Source of the DNA: Nageia nagi
Lineage: Eukaryota; Pinophyta
Direction: 5' to 3'
Assembly: GCA_050084985.1 (NCBI GenBank)
Contig: JBITNC010000001.1
Location: 48,422,001 to 48,486,000, forward strand
DNA: 64,000 nucleotides
Shown: piece after piece, positions 47,640 through 58,269 of the stretch
Layout of the letters: each line of letters starts with the position of its first letter
Position numbering within the stretch: position 1 is the first letter of the stretch
Program-made: the position numbers and the translations under genes
The notes under the pieces: model-generated
Told to the model about the DNA's origin: nothing
The model's database searches: none
The model's input: only the letters and a program-made list of their open reading frames with translations

Positions 47640-48130
47640 CAAATATATGAATTTGATCCTTCAAAATATAATAAATGTTATTACGAGTTGATACCTTGTT
47701 AGTATTAAATAAATATAACATACTATCCCAAACTACAACTTTATAAAAAATTAATGGAGTTTAGGAAACACATAAACAAATGTTATGGCATCATAAAATG
47801 ACTTTATCATTGATCACAAAAATCAAACCTTCAAAGATCATCATAAGTGTCATTTATATTTTTCAGAAAACTTAATTTTAAATGAAGAAACTTTTAATTT
47901 TGGTTATAAATAACAAAATTCATGTAAAAAGTATAATCATGAGGTTGCCAAAAAAGATCTTGAAAATATCAACTATTAAATAAATATTTAAAAATAAATC
48001 ATCACACTTTTATATAAAAATTTATCAAGCATATGAGTTAAAATAAATATTGATAAAGTAAAATTCATTTATTTCAAACAAGATAAAATTAAATTATTAT
48101 ATGCTTGAATTAAACATAAAATGATTTAAA
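47640..48130. other. AT-rich sequence, nothing recognised
   Basis: Dense in A and T runs, with no frame and no repeat partner noticed in the window. Confidence 0.5.
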
Positions 48131-48132
48131 AC

Positions 48133-49170
48133 ATGAAAATTAATTTGAAACTATTAAGAAAGAAAATAATGTTGTTGGGAAGGACACACATTGGTAGGGT
48201 TTTTAGAGGTAGAGGTGATCCTCATGTTAGAAATGGTCTAAAAGGATTTGTAAATGGTTTAAGAGGGGGTTTTGTAGTGGTGGTGGTCCAAAAACTATTG
48301 GCTTCTCTTCCCTCCCTATTCTTCTTAATGGTTATGATTTTTTCATCCATGAGGTTGGCTTGAGGAGCTTTCCCATTACTTTTGATGAGATATTTGTAGT
48401 AAAGAACCCAAATGGGTTACCTTTAGTGATGGATATCCCTATCTTTCCCTCTTTGGCATGTGTAGGTGGTATTGAAGCAAAAGAGGTTTGAATGATGATG
48501 GCCAATATTTGTACAATGTGGCATGGAACCAACATGAAGAAGGAGGAGTGAAGTCATTTGAATCCTATTTTTATCTTGCAAAATCCAAGGCCCTATTTTG
48601 TATCAATCCTTGCATAGTTCCAAGAAATCCTCAAATCACATTTTACACCTTTTAAAATTGAAGCTATTTTTTTTCTTCAACTGCTTATATCTATAGTTTC
48701 TTTGAGATATGTGGAGAAGGACTTCTATCATGAGGATGGGCTTGACATTTATGTAAAATTGAAGGTTAAAGGCTAAAATGGATTTGAGCTCATTTTAAGG
48801 ATGATGTAAAACCCTTGGATGGAACTCAAGGTTTGTGACCCTCTTTCATGGATGGGAATAGGTAACTCATTTCATATAGACTTCCCTCAAATGGTTTATA
48901 TAGTCTTTAGCTTTCTCTTAAGGATCCAAGGTTTATATAGTCTTTAGCTTTCTCTTAAGGATGATGTAAAACCATTGGATGGAGATCAAGGTTTGTGACC
49001 CTTTTTCATGGATGGGAATAGGTAACTCATTTCATATAGACTTCCTCAATTGGGTATTTGGTTTTGCTAGATGGGATTATGATCATTTTTGTCATTGTTC
49101 CAAATTTGGTACTGCATGTAGAGACCTCCAAATGTATTGGGATGGACCTCTCTACCTAGCACTATTGTAG
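48133..49170 (+). pseudogene. Unassigned protein-like remnant
   Basis: Reading across shifts, the + strand has stretches such as FIHEVGLRSFPITFDEIFVV with NPNGLPLVMDIPIFPSL, and later KVCDPFSWMGIGNSFHIDF. Base composition is clearly less AT-rich than the flanks. The style recalls the first ORF of plant LINEs (a DUF4283-like region), but no diagnostic motif such as a zinc knuckle is visible. Part of the frame is duplicated in tandem. Confidence 0.35.
48797..49045 (+). repeat. 160-bp tandem duplication with a nested 37-bp duplication
   Basis: The 89 bases from 48797 (GATGATGTAAAACCcTTGGA ... CATATAGACTTCC) recur at 48957 with few differences. Between them GGTTTATATAGTCTTTAGCT + TTCTCTTAAGGAT occurs twice at a 37-base spacing (48893 and 48930). 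Copies are nearly identical, so the duplication is younger than the surrounding decay. Confidence 0.85.
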
Positions 49171-50806
49171 GGTAGGGTCTTATAGAGTTTCATACATTGT
49201 GAGGGATCTCTCTACCTACCCTCTTATGGGAAATAGTTTTGTAGGGTTTATTGGTCTATCTTTTTTAGAGTCCTCTTAGGAGAACCCTTCTATTAGAGGA
49301 GAGTCTTATTTTGGGTGGCAACTTTATTTTTCAAATTTTAGTCCATTTTTCATTCTTGTGGTTTCATCTTATGTGAGGAAAAGTTTGAAATCTATTTTAG
49401 GTGATAATAATGTTTTTTAAAATCTTAAGCCCATATTGCGAAATAGAGAACTATAAAGTGCTAAGTGTAGCTCTTAGCTTTATAAGGGGTCATGGTTGCA
49501 GGATACTGCTCAACTTTATATCTTGATAGTTTTTTGGAATTATTGTTCCTATACTACATTGTAAAAGGTTGGATATCCTTTAAAATCCATATTTTCAATA
49601 TTATCAAAAAAAAAAACAATTAAAAATTTTAATTTGGAAAGTGACATGAAGATCACATGGACAATCCTTTCATTCGATGACATCATACATGCAATTTTGG
49701 TTTAAAACTCATTATGAGTTATGTTATGATGTTTAGAACTTAGAACACTCAATTGTAGGACTTATAACACTTAAAAAACTTCTTTGAAATTCAAAAAAAA
49801 TATTAAAAAAAAACCTTTAAGAAAAATTACCTAATGTAAAATATTACCTTCCTTATTCTACAATTACCTACATTTTAAACCTATAGAAAGGTGAATTTAA
49901 ACTTTAAAAAATAATTGTTTGTGATATTTTTTTATCTTAATAGTTTTGATATTAAAAAATAAACAAAGAAAAAAAACTCATTAAAAAATTATTTTAAAAT
50001 AATTAATCTTAAAATAAAGTAGTTTAAAAAAAATGAAGTTTGAACTTAAAAAATAATAATTTATCTTCCTTTGCAAAAGAAATGAAATTTACCCAAATTA
50101 AAAATTTACTTGAAATAATTATACTCTTAAAAAAAATAGTAATTTTGTCCTATAAAAATAAATTTTGTTAAAAATAATAACGATTAATATTTAAAAATTT
50201 GCAAAAATAAATTCAAACTTTTTTATGGATGGAACTATGTAAATTAACTTGTTGTATGCTTCTAAATCATGCAAGTGAGAATAGGGTAGGATGTGGCAAG
50301 TGGGATTTATCACCCATCACCAAGAAACACAAAGTTATGTTCCTTTGTGATACCTAGGAGTGGCACAAGTTGAGTTGGTGAAAATAAGCTTAATGAGAAG
50401 GAAATGATGTTGGCAATTAGTGTCATGGATGGGAAGGATCACGTCAACAAGGTGTTTTATCAACTACATAGTTCGAGGAATTATTATATGTGGCCTCATG
50501 AAAAGCTAATACATGTAAAGGAACCAAAGGCTTATTTTGGAAGAAATAGATAAATGAGCAATATCAAAGGATAAATTTGTAAAGAAAGGCTTCATAGAGC
50601 CAACATCAAGTTCTCAAAGTTTGTTGTTGGACCATAAGGACCCTTTATTGGAGATGATTAAGCTTGTGGTGGGTGATAATGTAAAAGAATATCTTCAAAA
50701 GGTGATGTACTAGGATTTTTTGAAACTCTTTGATGGTTTTGATTTGGAATTATCTAACCAAATGGCTTCGAACTGGAAGGATGGAAGAGTGAAGGTGGGA
50801 GATTTT
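49171..50806. other. AT-rich sequence, nothing recognised
   Basis: Long A/T-rich stretches (49.6-50.2 kb is extreme), then more ordinary sequence up to the copia LTR. A copia-gag-like phrase may be hidden near 50.3-50.75 kb but I could not support it. Confidence 0.4.
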
Positions 50807-51307
50807 TGAGAGAATTGAACTAAAGTATGAACAACTCTAAACTCCCAAGATCAAATGCAAGCTCACAAATAACATCTAAATAACTCACAAAGCAATCTCA
50901 CAAAGATAACTCAAGATGCAAGTGGTTCCTCCAATTAGGAGTACATCCACTAACTAGATCTTACTTCATTCACAAAGATAACTCTCTTACAATCCTCCTA
51001 ACTTCATCTCCTAAACACTATACTAAAGCATAGCTTTACTCTACAAATTGGTGTGTGATTACAAAGAGGGAACCTTCTATTTATAGGCTAAAAATCTCTC
51101 TTTGGATAACCTTTTATCCAATGTACAAAAGTATGACATGCACATCCTTTCACCCAAGGGGCTTGCTCATGACATGGAGTGTAGGACAAGTTAAATTATC
51201 ATATTCACTTAAATACTTAAGGTATCTAATGATACCCTTAAGTATTAGTGAATTTAAAAAGAGGATTATTACAAAACCTTTACAATAATGCATTATACAT
51301 TCCAACA
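50807..51307 (-). repeat. Copia element 1: 3' LTR
   Basis: A 501-bp LTR on the minus strand, with edges TGAGAGAATTGAAC on the left and ATTCCAACA on the right. It is homologous to the LTRs at 53844-54339, 61132-61629 and 63334-63827. The minus-strand TATA is GCCTATAAATAGAAGG. It is joined directly to RNase H sequence. The purine tract and about 0.86 kb present in copia 2 are missing. Confidence 0.8.
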
Positions 51308-53075
51308 CTCCTTGATAAAATGGGCATGGATTTCCACATGTTTTGTTCTCTGATGGAACATAAGATTCTTAGCCAAAAGATAGCCAACTAATTATCTAAA
51401 TAAATAAAAATGAACCAATTTGATCATATCCATTTTTTTCAAAATATGCCTTAGCCAAATAGCTTCCTAGGCTACAATAGACATAGCATGGTATTTAACT
51501 TCTATGGTGGAAAGATAAATAGTGGGTTGCTTCTTGGAAACCAAGAGATAGCATCTGAACCAATGCTAAACACATATGCAAAGGTTGATTTCCTATCATC
51601 GTTATCTCCCCTATAGTCAGAATATGATAATCTAGAGAGAACAAATGAGGGTAACTTAGAATACTTGAGAGCAAGATTCTTAGTCCCTGCAACATACCTC
51701 AAAATTTGCTTAATAGCATTGAGGTGCTCAACATTAGGTTTCTACATGAATCATGCCATCAGATTCACTACAAAGGTAATATTAGCTTGGGTATAGTCAA
51801 ATATAGAATAATATCAATTAATTACCTGTAAGCTATAGCATTAGCCAACTAAGAGTTGGAGCTTAGAGAAATAGTTATTTTAGAAGATATTGGGATTGCA
51901 GCATATTGACACTCCTCCATTCCAAAATTTTACAAGCTGTATGATATATATTTGATTGATTACTTTTGGGTATGCACCATTGAATGATTTTATCATTATT
52001 TTTAGTAATCAAAAGATCATCCACATAAAGGAGAATCAAGACCATGTCTTTTCTTTGAATGAGCACATATAAATTGGAGTCTAAAAAACACTTGAAAAAA
52101 CCAAATTTTGCAAAATACCCTAAAATCTTCTTGTACCAAGCTCTAGGTGCTTCTTAAGTCCATATAATGACTTCTTTAGCTTGCACATAAAAGATTCTTT
52201 ACCTTCCATAATGAACCCTTTTGGTTGATGAAGATTTTCACATCTAAGTCACCATTGAAAAATGCACTCTTGATGTCAAGTTGAAAAACTTTCCATCCTT
52301 AAGCTACAGAAAGACTAAGGATAATTCTCATAATAGGCATCTTTGCCACGGGACCAAAGGTTTCTCACAAGCTACATTGTATTTTTGAGCAAAACCTTTG
52401 GCTATTAACCTTGCCTTGTATTTCTCAATATCTTGGATATAATTGAACTTGATCTTGAAGATCCACTTATTGCAATCACATTCTTATCATTAGGATAAGG
52501 AACCAAATCCAAGTTTCATTTTTTATAAGCACCTTATACTCCACTTTCATAGCTTTCATTTAGCACTCACGCTTAGAAGCTTCTTTGAAAGTTGAGGTTC
52601 ATGTTTGTTGTCAATATTGGCAAATAAGGATTTCCTCAAGGTCATGCTCATTGTTACCCTTTGAGTTGGAGAGTTTTGTTCTTGCGATGACTTATCAACA
52701 TCAATATCTAACCAGCTAGGTGCAATTGAAGAGTCCTCTAGATCATCAACATCCTCATTAGAAGTAGATTCTTTAAGAATTTCATTGAAGTTTACATCCT
52801 TTGAAATAAACATAGCTTTGTAGGATGGAGTAGAGCTTATAGCCTCTATATTGACTTTCATAAGCCATAAAGATGCATTTTTTAGCCCTTTTATGTAACT
52901 TATCCCTTTTCTCAGAAATAATGCAGAAGAATACTTCACAACCAAACATACTAAGGTGAGAAATGTTAGGTTTTCTTCCTGATCATGTCTCAAAAGGAAT
53001 TTTACCCTAAACGGCTTTTGTAGGGTACTTATTCAAGGTGTAAATAGTAGTGCTCACAACTTCACCCCACAAGAA
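51308..53075 (-). pseudogene. Copia element 1: integrase end, RT and RNase H
   Basis: On the minus strand from right: the integrase tail and linker (52993-52556), including FISKDVNFNEI and PSWLDID; then RT with the catalytic block LLYVDDLLITKNND (52050-51990); then RNase H with YVAGTKNLALKYSKL and DRKSTFAYVFSIGSDAISWF (51702-51502). This is the Ty1/copia order (integrase before RT). Many stops and frameshifts are present. The RT palm is kept here but deleted in copia 2. Confidence 0.75.
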
Positions 53076-53564
53076 TGAAGGATTTGAACTAGATCTAAAC
53101 AAATCCGCTAGGACCTTAGACTAGGAAACTCAAGTGTACACAAGATAACACAATCACTCAAGATAACACATCAATATAATATGGTTCCTCCCTCCTTGGG
53201 AGTACATCCACAACTAGTTCTCTTATTCTCTTGCTATGTCTCTCTTACAACTATTCTCTAGCTCTCTCCTACACAACCAAGTAGACTAATCTTACTCCTA
53301 GACTTAGATATGTTTACAAGAGGAGAGGCCCTCTATTTATAGCTTGAGAGCACCTCCCTAACCTTCCTTTAACCCAAGGGTAAGGTTAGGGTTACATTAA
53401 ATGTATCACCAAACTTCAACCTACCAACTAACCACTTTGGTAAAGTCAAAGTCTACATATTAAAGAATTCTATTAATCTCTTAAGGTATCTACATACCCT
53501 TAAGTGATTAATTGAATTTACAAGGAGTTTAGATATTCACAATATTTCATTACAAATTCTAACA
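53076..53564 (-). mobile_element. Solo LTR of a related copia family in copia 1 integrase
   Basis: A 489-bp insertion, minus orientation, running from TGTTAGAATTTG at 53564 to ...TTCA at 53076. It is flanked by AAGAA on both sides (53071-53075 and 53565-53569). Its TATA is GCTATAAATAGAGGGCC. It shares the GGTTCCTCC...GGGAGTACATCC block with the other copia LTRs but is otherwise distinct. The uninterrupted target is seen in copia 2 near 56330. Confidence 0.82.
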
Positions 53565-53843
53565 AAGAAACTAAGCAGATTACCCAACATGCATCTAGCC
53601 ATTTCCATAATTGTTCTATTTTTCCTTTCGATAACACCATTTTTTTGAAGAGTGTAAGGAATTGTAAATTATATTTTGATTTCATACTTAGTACAATAAT
53701 CATTAAACTCATTGCTATTGTATTTTTCTCCATTATCTGATCTCAACATTTTGATCTTAAGGTTAGTCTGATTCTAAACAAAGGCCTTAAAAATCTTAAA
53801 ACTCTCAAAGGTTTGATCCTTATGCTCAAGTATTTACCCAAAG
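53565..53843 (-). pseudogene. Copia element 1: integrase core piece
   Basis: Minus-strand frame 53733-53518 has SNEFNDYC-like residues (in shifted frames) and the stretch LEKMARCMLGNL-like region aligning with 56340-56515 of copia 2. It is a short exposed piece of integrase between the solo LTR and the nested copia 2. Confidence 0.6.
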
Positions 53844-54339
53844 TGAAAGAATTGAATTATAACAAGAAAAATCTTAAACTACCAAGATCATATGAAAGCT
53901 CTCAATTCACATCTAATATCACACAAAGTAATCTCACAAAGATAACATAAGATGTAAGTGGTTCCTCCAACTAGGAGTACATCCACTAACTAGATCTCTC
54001 TTTTTAACAAATATGAACTCTTACAATTCTCCTACTCTTTTATCCTAACCACTATCTTATAGCATATCTTTACTTCATAATTTATGTGTGATCACAAAGA
54101 GATAGCTTTCTATTTATAGGTAAAAATCCCTCTTTAGATCACCCTTTTATCCAATGTATAAAGGCATGACATGCATATCCTTTTACCCAAGGGGAATGCT
54201 CATGATATAGAGTGTAGAATAAGTAATATTATTATATTCATTTAATACTTAAAGTATCAAATGATACCCTTAAGTATTAGTAAATTTACATAAAATATTA
54301 TTACAAAACCTTTACAATAATGCATTATATATTCCAACA
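53844..54339 (-). repeat. Copia element 2: 3' LTR
   Basis: A 496-bp LTR running on the minus strand from TGTTGGAATATATAATGC to ...CTTTCA. The purine tract TTAAGGGAGAG abuts it at 54340-54350. Confidence 0.88.
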
Positions 54340-54350
54340 CTCTCCCTTAA
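54340..54350 (-). other. Polypurine tract of copia element 2
   Basis: The minus strand reads TTAAGGGAGAG immediately before the LTR start TGTTGG, the usual priming site for second-strand synthesis. Confidence 0.7.
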
Positions 54351-55099
54351 TGCAATATTAGAATAGAGCGAATAAGAGAGAAGAAAGAAGAAAAAGTAAG
54401 AGAGTTCTCCTCCAAATAGATACAACGAAGATGAAAACTTTTTACATATTTGTGAAGTAAGAAAGATCTAATTTGAGACTCACTACTTTGCCAAATACAA
54501 TCATTAATCATAACCGATTTCAATGTACATGAAGTAATCATCCAAATGGAAGTCATGAAGAGTCTCCAAGAGCCTGCATACCTAAGGTAAGTAACCTGCA
54601 ATCTCAAAGGAACTTTCAAATCATAAGCAGATCAAATAACAAGAATAATTAGATGTAACATATTCATCTCAACAAGGATAGATGAATCACACAAATACCA
54701 TCATGAACTGATCAATGGTGCATTATAAGTCATCACGAAGATGCCATGCCAAAAGCTTATAGTCACCTGCTGTATATAAAACATGTGTTGATTATTATTA
54801 CAAAATAGAGCATGCACATATGAGTTTCTCACATATGGATAACTGCATAGTGCCAAAAGACACAAAAGAGTTCCTCTCATATGGATAACTGAATAGAGCT
54901 AGATTAGCCAATATTTTTCTTTTAAAATTTTGTACAAGTTCCTCATGCAGAGTGAAGTTACCACAAAGGTGTACAATAAAATCAACACTATAAAGTACAG
55001 AATTCTCCTTGGTGTTAAGTTATCATCACAAATATGCATTCAACATAAGAATTCAAACTTCACTCCCCTTTGAGGGCAAATTTACCAACCTAATAGCAT

Positions 55100-55870
55100 C
55101 CCTAAGCTTATAGAATTAAGATTTCGAAAGGGGCTTGGTGAACAAATCAATGGAGTTCAAGATGGATGGACAATACTCCAGGTGTATGATGCCATCAAGA
55201 ACCTTCTCTTTGATAAAATGGGCATGGATTTCCACATGTTTTGTTCTTTGATGGAATATAAGATTTTTAACCAAAGAAATAGTCAATTGATTATCTGAAG
55301 AGATCAAAGATGAGCTACCTTACTTATACCTAATTTCTTTTTCAATATGCCTTAGCCAAATGGCTTTCTGGATTGTAATTGACATGGTATGGTATTCAAC
55401 TTCTGTGCTGGAAAGAGAAATATTAGGCTACTTCTTGGAAACCTAAGAGATAGCACCTAAACCAATGCTAAATACATATGTAAAGGTTGATTTATTATCA
55501 TCTCTATCTTCCCCATAATAAGAATCTAAGAATCCAAAGAAAACAAATAAGGGCAACTTAGAATATTTGAAAGCAAGATCCTTAGTCCTTGCAATATACC
55601 TCAAGATTTGCTTAACAATATTGAGGTGCTCAAAATAAGATTTATGCATGAATCATGCTATCATATTCACTACAATGATAATATCTGGTTGGGTATAGTC
55701 AAATACAAAAGACTACCAATTAATTACCTATAAATTGTAACATCAGCCAACTGAGAGTTGGAGCTTAGAGAAATAGTGATTCTAGGAGAGATTGAGATTA
55801 TAGCATATCTATACTCCTCCATTTCAAACTTCTACAAGATGTCTAATATATACTTAGATTGATTGAAATA
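55100..55870 (-). pseudogene. Copia element 2: RNase H and remnant of RT
   Basis: The minus strand has YIARTKDLAFKYSKL and DNKSTFTYVFSIGLGAIS (55649-55443). Then come the RNase H end DNQLTISLVKN, RTKHVEIHAHFIKEKV and a TKPLSKS terminus (55307-55116). Upstream, the linker frame at 56128-55832 jumps directly into the end of RT (SKYILDIL), so the RT palm with YVDD is missing. Confidence 0.75.
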
Positions 55871-56990
55871 AGTACAATCTTTATATTTATACATTTGCAT
55901 TCTAAGATAGTAGTGTAAGAGAGTTGAAGATTTTTGTTCTTGAGGTGACTTATCTATATCAATATCTAACCAAATAGGTGCAACTAAAGAGTCTTCTAGA
56001 TTATCAATATCCTTATTAGAAGCAGATTTATTAGGAATTTCATTGAACTTTACATCTTTTGAAATGAACACTACTTTATAGGATGGAGAGTAGAGCCTGT
56101 AGCCTCTATGTTGACTATTATAACCCACAAAGATCCATTTTTTAGCTCTTTTGTTAAACTTTTTCCTTTTTTCAAAAACAACATAGGAAATGCTTCATAA
56201 CCAAACACCCTAAGGTGAGAAATGTTAGGTTTTCTTTTTTACCATGCTTCAAAAAGAGTTTTACCCTAAACAGCTTTTGTGGGACACCTAGTCAAGGTGT
56301 AAATAGCAGTGGTCATAGCTTCACCCCACAAAAAACTAGAAAGATTACTCAACATGCATCTAACCATTTCTATAATTATTTTATTTTTCTTTTCAGCAAT
56401 ATTATTCTACTAAGGAGTGTAAGGAATCATAAATTACCTCTTGATTCCATACTTAACACAATAGTCATTGAACTCATTGCTGTTATATTCTCCTCCATTA
56501 TCTGATATCAACATCTTAATTTAAGGTTAGTTTGATTCTCAACAAAGGTTTTAAAAATTTTAAAATTCTTAAAGGTTTGATCTTTGTGTTTAAGTAGATA
56601 CCCAAAGGTCATATTATTAAAGTAATTAATGAATGTTAATAATAAGATGCTCCTCCAAGTGACTTAGTTTGAAATGGACCCATCAAATCTGAATGCACAA
56701 GTTGAACAGGTTGAGATGCTCTTATTTTCTTATCTTTTTCAAATTTTTATCTATGCATCTTTCCAAGAATTCATTTCTCACATAGTCAAATCGAAAAAGT
56801 AATTGAAGGCAAACCTTATACAAGTTCTTAGTCTTTCATGACTTGAATACTCTTATGGTTAAGGTGTCATAAATGATGGTACCAAAGATTGCCTTTAGAA
56901 CACACACTAGAAGTAAGACACATCTTTGATGGGACTTGATCCACAATGTAAAGGTTATTTTTTATAGATCCTTTAACCAATGTGTAAGTC
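55871..56990 (-). pseudogene. Copia element 2: integrase region
   Basis: Read in pieces on the minus strand, this has an H-x-C-type zinc region (56.9-56.7 kb), an integrase core (56.65-56.2 kb) and the tail GYRLYSPSYKVVFISKDVKF (56110-56050). Copia 1 carries matching pieces at 61.63-61.95 kb and 52.5-53.84 kb. Stops are frequent. Confidence 0.65.
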
Positions 56991-57003
56991 CTTTTCTAAT
57001 GCA

Positions 57004-57297
57004 TCAAGATTGAGAGTCAAACTCAAAAGAGTATCCTTTTCTAGCAACTTGGATCATAGAAAGAAGGTTCATCCTAAGCTTAGAAACATAGAGCACATTG
57101 TCAAGAACCTTCCTATGAATCAACACACTTCCAATTCCTTGAAATTCAAAGGTAGAGTTATCATCTATCATAATTGCATTTTTTCTATATTTATAAAAGT
57201 TCTCAAATTTTTTCTTTTCAAAGCATAGGTGATTAGTGCAACCAGAATCAACAATCCAATCAGATGAAAAAGAGCAAGACATGGAGTAGAGTGTCAT
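57004..57297 (-). pseudogene. Copia element 2: aspartic protease
   Basis: The minus-strand frame contains DWIVDSGCTNHLCFEKKKF, with the DSG catalytic triad of Ty1/copia proteases. SVLIHRKVLDNVLYVSKLRM, typical of the protease-to-integrase link, follows. It cuts the Gag-Pol polyprotein. This stretch is uninterrupted for 97 codons. Confidence 0.8.
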
Positions 57298-57389
57298 AGC
57301 AAAACCAACATGAATATTCTTCTTTCCTTTGTAGTTCTTTACATTTTCATTACCTTTGTTATTTTTCTCTATTTTCTTTTTATAGCAAT

Positions 57390-58260
57390 CAACTTCTTTA
57401 TAACCTTGGATGCCACAATAGTTACAATTACCACCAAATTTTTTTAAGATAAAGATTATTTACTTTGCCTTTTCCATCGCTTTACTTGAAATAGTTGTTG
57501 TTGCCATTGTTCTTATTGTTGTGATTATTGTTTCTATTATTCTTATTATTTTTATATCCATTACCTCTTTTCTCAAACCTTTTAGAGGAAGAAAGATAAG
57601 ATTTCTTTTGATGGTTGAAATTCTTCTTGAAAGAAGTTTTGGTTGCTCTAAGAGTAATGTTATTAACCTTAAGAGAAGAAATTATCATTTTATTGTTAAG
57701 AGTTTCCTCATGCTTCAATAGGTGCCTAGAAAGGTTCTCAAGGAAGAATACTTCTTCTTCATCATCAAGCCTTATTTCTATAATCGTTACAAAATTTTTA
57801 AACTTTGAAGAAAAGCTTTAAGAATGATGAAGACCATGAACTCATCATTGATTCAATTGCATCTACAAGCAACAAGTTGGGTCCTTAAGTCAATAATTTT
57901 ATTCAAGTAGATAGCCACACTTTCATCTTTCCTTTGATGAGATTGAAGTAACTTTTAGATAATGGTAAACCTTTTTGAAGAGTTTTAACCAAGGTAGATT
58001 TGCTTAAACTTATCTTAAGCTTTCTTTGCTAAAGTTGAAGAGGAAATCATCAGGAGCACATCATCTAAAATTACACGGTAAATCATGGAGGTTGCAACTC
58101 ATTTTTTGTGTTGTAAGATTTTAGTGCCTTCTCATCTGTAGGAGGTACAAAGTTTTCATTCACTATTTGCCAAAGCTTCCATGCCTATAACTCAACTCTT
58201 ATTTAAAGTTTTCAAATTTCAAAGTTGAAACCATCAAGAATGTATTTGAGTAAAGTGGAT
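57390..58260 (-). pseudogene. Copia element 2: gag
   Basis: Minus-strand gag with a basic, asparagine-rich linker (57718-57482; repeated NN/NK residues encoded by a GTT/ATT-rich tract) and a zinc knuckle near 57400-57440. The knuckle reads CGIQGYKEVDC. Its histidine is replaced by tyrosine, while copia 1 retains histidine (GHKEVNC) but has a stop beside it. Frames are broken upstream of 57720. Confidence 0.7.
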
Positions 58261-58269
58261 TCTCTTATT

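Noticed and set aside
57521-57821. Two + strand ORFs of about 67 codons
   Set aside because: They are the antisense of the asparagine-rich gag linker of copia 2.
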